From contig OW818645.1 in the NCBI GenBank assembly GCA_942492835.1, positions 3,596,001 through 3,660,000 of the forward strand: a DNA stretch of 64,000 nucleotides. Direction: 5' to 3'. This document shows, piece by piece, positions 61,808 through 64,000 of the stretch (its first letter is position 1; every line of letters starts with the position of its first letter). The position numbers and the translations under genes are program-made. This stretch comes from GWB2-37-7 sp942492835 (GTDB taxonomy: Bacteria; Bacillota; Clostridia; Lutisporales; Lutisporaceae). The notes beneath the pieces are model-generated. The model worked only from the letters and a program-made list of their open reading frames with translations, had not been told where the DNA came from and did not search any database.

Positions 61808-62484
61808 ATATTAACCTCAGTAACCTCAAGTTTATAGCCAATGCCAAAAATTGTTTTTACATAAGAATTACATTTACCAAGTTTTCTTCTAAGTCGCTGC
61901 ACATGCATATCAACGGTTCTGCTGTCACCTATAAATTCATAGCCCCAAACCAGCTCCAAAATATTCTCTCTTGAGAAAACCTTTCTTTGATTCTCACAGA
62001 AGAGAAGAAGGAGGTCGAACTCCTTAGGAGTAAGGGTAATATCTATACCGTCGATTTGGACAGTTCTCTCTAAAGTATTTATTACTATTAAGCCTACTGT
62101 TATATTTGTATCCTCTTTGACATTGTATTTATCAACTCTTCTAAGGATTGTCTTTATCCTAGCAATTAGCTCTCTGCCATCGAAGGGCTTTGTAATGTAG
62201 TCATCAGCACCAAGCTCTAGTCCATAGAGTTTATCCTTTATATCGTTTTTGGCAGTCAGCATAATAATAGGTATATTTAGGCTCTGTATGCTTTTACAAA
62301 CCTCAAATCCATTCATGTCAGGCAGCATAATATCCAGCAAGATTAAATCTGGATTGAATGTCTGTGCATATTTTACAGCTTCCTTGCCACTATAGCAGGA
62401 AAGTGTCTCTAAGCCCTCTAGTTCAAGGTTTATTTTAATTAAATCAACTATAGCAGGCTCGTCATCTACAATTAAAACCTTCAT
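61804..62484 (-). CDS. OmpR-family response regulator
   Basis: A 226-residue regulator. The receiver domain has acidic residues in LIVDDEPAIVDLI, the phospho-acceptor Asp in LILLDIMLPDMNGFEV, and the Lys in DDYITKPFDGREL. The C-terminal winged helix has LTPKEFDLLLLFCENQRKVF and RTVDMHVQRLRRKLG. It heads the operon regulator-kinase-lipoprotein. The target genes are not known; the operon's own promoter is a natural candidate. Confidence 0.93.
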   Translation of the reverse strand: MKVLIVDDEPAIVDLIKINLELEGLETLSCYSGKEAVKYAQTFNPDLILLDIMLPDMNGFEVCKSIQSLNIPIIMLTAKNDIKDKLYGLELGADDYITKPFDGRELIARIKTILRRVDKYNVKEDTNITVGLIVINTLERTVQIDGIDITLTPKEFDLLLLFCENQRKVFSRENILELVWGYEFIGDSRTVDMHVQRLRRKLGKCNSYVKTIFGIGYKLEVTEVNI

Positions 62485-62579
62485 GAAAACACCACCCTTA
62501 TTTCACAAAATACTTAATTCTATTTTAGCATTAAAGCTTATATATTGCATACAAAAAATTGGAGAGGGGGTGTAACACC

Positions 62580-63746
62580 TTAACTTACGCTTTTTTTGAA
62601 CTCTACTTTAATCTTATCGAGAAGTTCTTTTTTAGTTATTACATCATATCCTGTAAGTGCCAAGGCAGCTGCGCCCTTCATTAATGCCTTATGAGCAGTA
62701 TCAGTAAGAGTAGCATCTCTAAACTCAGTAGTATGAGATACCAAGTGATTGTCAAGAGTTATAGAGATGTATGGATGTATTGCAGGTACTACGTTGCTTA
62801 CATTACCCATATCTATTGAACCATAGCTTGATCTTGAAGACTCAATATCTGTGATGCCAATATATCTTAGATTATCGGAGAAGGCAGCAGATAAAGCGTT
62901 ATTTGTATTCATATTATCATATGAAATTTCATAGTTACTTATATCTAGTACTGCACCTGTCATGAGTGCTGCGCCTCTTGCAATGTTCTTAACTTTTTCT
63001 ACAAGCTCCTTTAGATATAACTTTTTACCTGCTCTAATATAGAACTGAGCAATTGCTCTGTCGGGTACTATATTGGCGGCCTTTCCCCCTTCTGTTATTA
63101 TTCCATGAATTCTAACATCTGAAGTTACATGCTGTCTTAAGGCATTAATGCCATTAAAGGTCAAGATGACAGCATCCAAGGCATTTATACCTTCATGGGG
63201 AGTAGCTGCCGCATGGCTGGTTTTGCCTTTAAAATCAAATTGCAGAGCGTCCATAGCTAAGGAATAACCACTTTCAATGGTTTTGTCACCGGGATGTAGT
63301 ATCATTGCTACGTCTATATCTTTAAATACACCCTGCTCAGCCATTGCAACCTTAGCACCGTCAGTTTCCTCGGCAGGCGTGCCAAACACTACAGCTTTTC
63401 CACCAATTTTACCTAGTATCTTACTGAGTGCTACAGCTGCACCAACACTCATAGTGCCTATCATGTTATGACCACAGCCATGACCTATTTGGGGAAGTGC
63501 ATCATATTCACAAAGATAAGCTATGCTTGCTCCAGGTTTACCACTGTCATATGTAGCTATAAAGGCAGTTGCTTTGGAGAGAGTGTTTGTTTCGATAGAA
63601 AAACCATTGGACTTGAGAAAGTTTGTCAGCTTTTCCATAGCCATGAATTCGTTGTTGCCAAGCTCTGGGTTGCTGCATATGAAATCACTGATTTCAATTA
63701 AGGTTTCTTTTGAGTTTTCTAACTCTGTAATTATTTGTTCTTTCAT
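62580..63746 (-). CDS. M20 family metallo-amidohydrolase
   Basis: A 388-residue protein. ATG 63746 follows TTGGAGGTT; the longer frame to 63860 lacks a ribosome binding site. Metal-binding motifs: YLCEYDALPQIGHGCGHNMI, GTPAEETDGAKVAMAE (Glu) and MILHPGD. KTSHAAATPHEGINALDAVI and the family segment GIITEGGKAANIVPDRA place it with amidohydrolases such as indole-3-acetyl-amino-acid hydrolase and p-aminobenzoyl-glutamate hydrolase (AbgB type). It removes an amide-linked amino acid or acyl group; the natural substrate is unknown. Confidence 0.88.
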   Translation of the reverse strand: MKEQIITELENSKETLIEISDFICSNPELGNNEFMAMEKLTNFLKSNGFSIETNTLSKATAFIATYDSGKPGASIAYLCEYDALPQIGHGCGHNMIGTMSVGAAVALSKILGKIGGKAVVFGTPAEETDGAKVAMAEQGVFKDIDVAMILHPGDKTIESGYSLAMDALQFDFKGKTSHAAATPHEGINALDAVILTFNGINALRQHVTSDVRIHGIITEGGKAANIVPDRAIAQFYIRAGKKLYLKELVEKVKNIARGAALMTGAVLDISNYEISYDNMNTNNALSAAFSDNLRYIGITDIESSRSSYGSIDMGNVSNVVPAIHPYISITLDNHLVSHTTEFRDATLTDTAHKALMKGAAALALTGYDVITKKELLDKIKVEFKKSVS

Positions 63747-63911
63747 TTTAACCTCCAAGAGTTTTATATAGCTTACTATAAGCATTATTATAATAATATT
63801 ATGACATGAGAACTTGCTTATTGTACAGTATAAACATATTAGGAAAAAGTAATTCTGCACAGATATATATAGTATTGTTATGTATTAAATTTTTAAAAAT
63901 ATATACTATAA

Positions 63912-63940
63912 TTGTTGGATAAATTGGTTTGTGTTATAAT
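63912..63940 (+). promoter_or_regulatory. Sigma-A-type promoter
   Basis: TTGTTG (63912-63917) and TATAAT (63935-63940) are 17 bases apart, 34 bases before the GTG start at 63974. Confidence 0.6.
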
Positions 63941-63973
63941 AGCTACTATATGGTTGAAAGTGAGGAGATTTTT

Positions 63974-64000
63974 GTGTCAAATAATAATGCATCAATACCA
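63974..64000 (+). CDS. Start of a gene cut by the window edge
   Basis: GTG 63974 lies eight bases after GAGGAG and opens VSNNNASIP before the sequence ends. A promoter stands just upstream. Nine codons are too few to identify the product. Confidence 0.5.

Overview
The window is AT-rich DNA from an anaerobic, spore-forming low-GC Firmicute, most likely class Clostridia. Pointers are GGAGG-type ribosome binding sites, frequent TTG/GTG starts, an FMN riboswitch on the riboflavin genes, an S-layer protein with SLH domains, DegV, YqeK, DUF1015 and DUF2935 proteins, and a selenocysteine-decoding peroxiredoxin. The genus cannot be fixed from the sequence alone. No rRNA, tRNA or CRISPR array was seen.

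Layout. 1-6.9 kb is housekeeping: a partial membrane protein, a selenoprotein peroxiredoxin with UGA at the catalytic position, NudC, a YdjC-type deacetylase, an N-acetylglucosamine-kinase-like ATPase, and ribE-ribBA-ribH under an FMN riboswitch (ribD absent). 6.9-14.8 kb is a repeat-rich island: three copies of one end of a REP-associated transposase (RAYT) element. Two are fused to truncated Rhs genes with different C-terminal tips and small immunity-like genes; the third is interrupted by a group II intron whose reverse transcriptase has lost its catalytic core. 14.9-28.2 kb carries DegV, two mini tail-collar proteins, a discoidin protein, a 1986-residue S-layer protein with thirteen near-identical 95-residue Ig-like repeats, a DUF421 protein, a stalk-domain lipoprotein and a secreted nuclease.

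28.2-34.6 kb is a patchwork of duplicated and decayed segments (DUF2935 gene and its deleted copy, yyaL fragments, an intact RAYT) ending in a short pyrophosphatase and an HD phosphohydrolase. 34.7-36.2 kb is a compact RiPP locus on the minus strand: a 38-residue two-cysteine precursor, a perfect 15-bp hairpin and a radical SAM/SPASM maturase with an N-terminal PqqD-like domain. This is the best candidate for an undescribed system. 37.2-43.0 kb looks like a 5.6-kb integrative element with a large serine recombinase, a frameshifted sigma-like gene, three small acidic proteins and a nucleotidyltransferase. It sits between two broken copies of the 5' part of yyaL, both broken at the same codon just before the CxxC motif.

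45-64 kb is conserved chromosome: an ABC exporter, a CoA-type Nudix hydrolase, a serine-synthesis cluster (class V aminotransferase, phosphoglycerate dehydrogenase, DUF1015), an LTA-synthase-like sulfatase, Fe/Mn superoxide dismutase, isoaspartyl dipeptidase, an alpha-oxoamine synthase plus SDR pair resembling sphingoid-base synthesis, a two-component system co-oriented with a propeller lipoprotein, an M20 amidohydrolase and the start of another gene.
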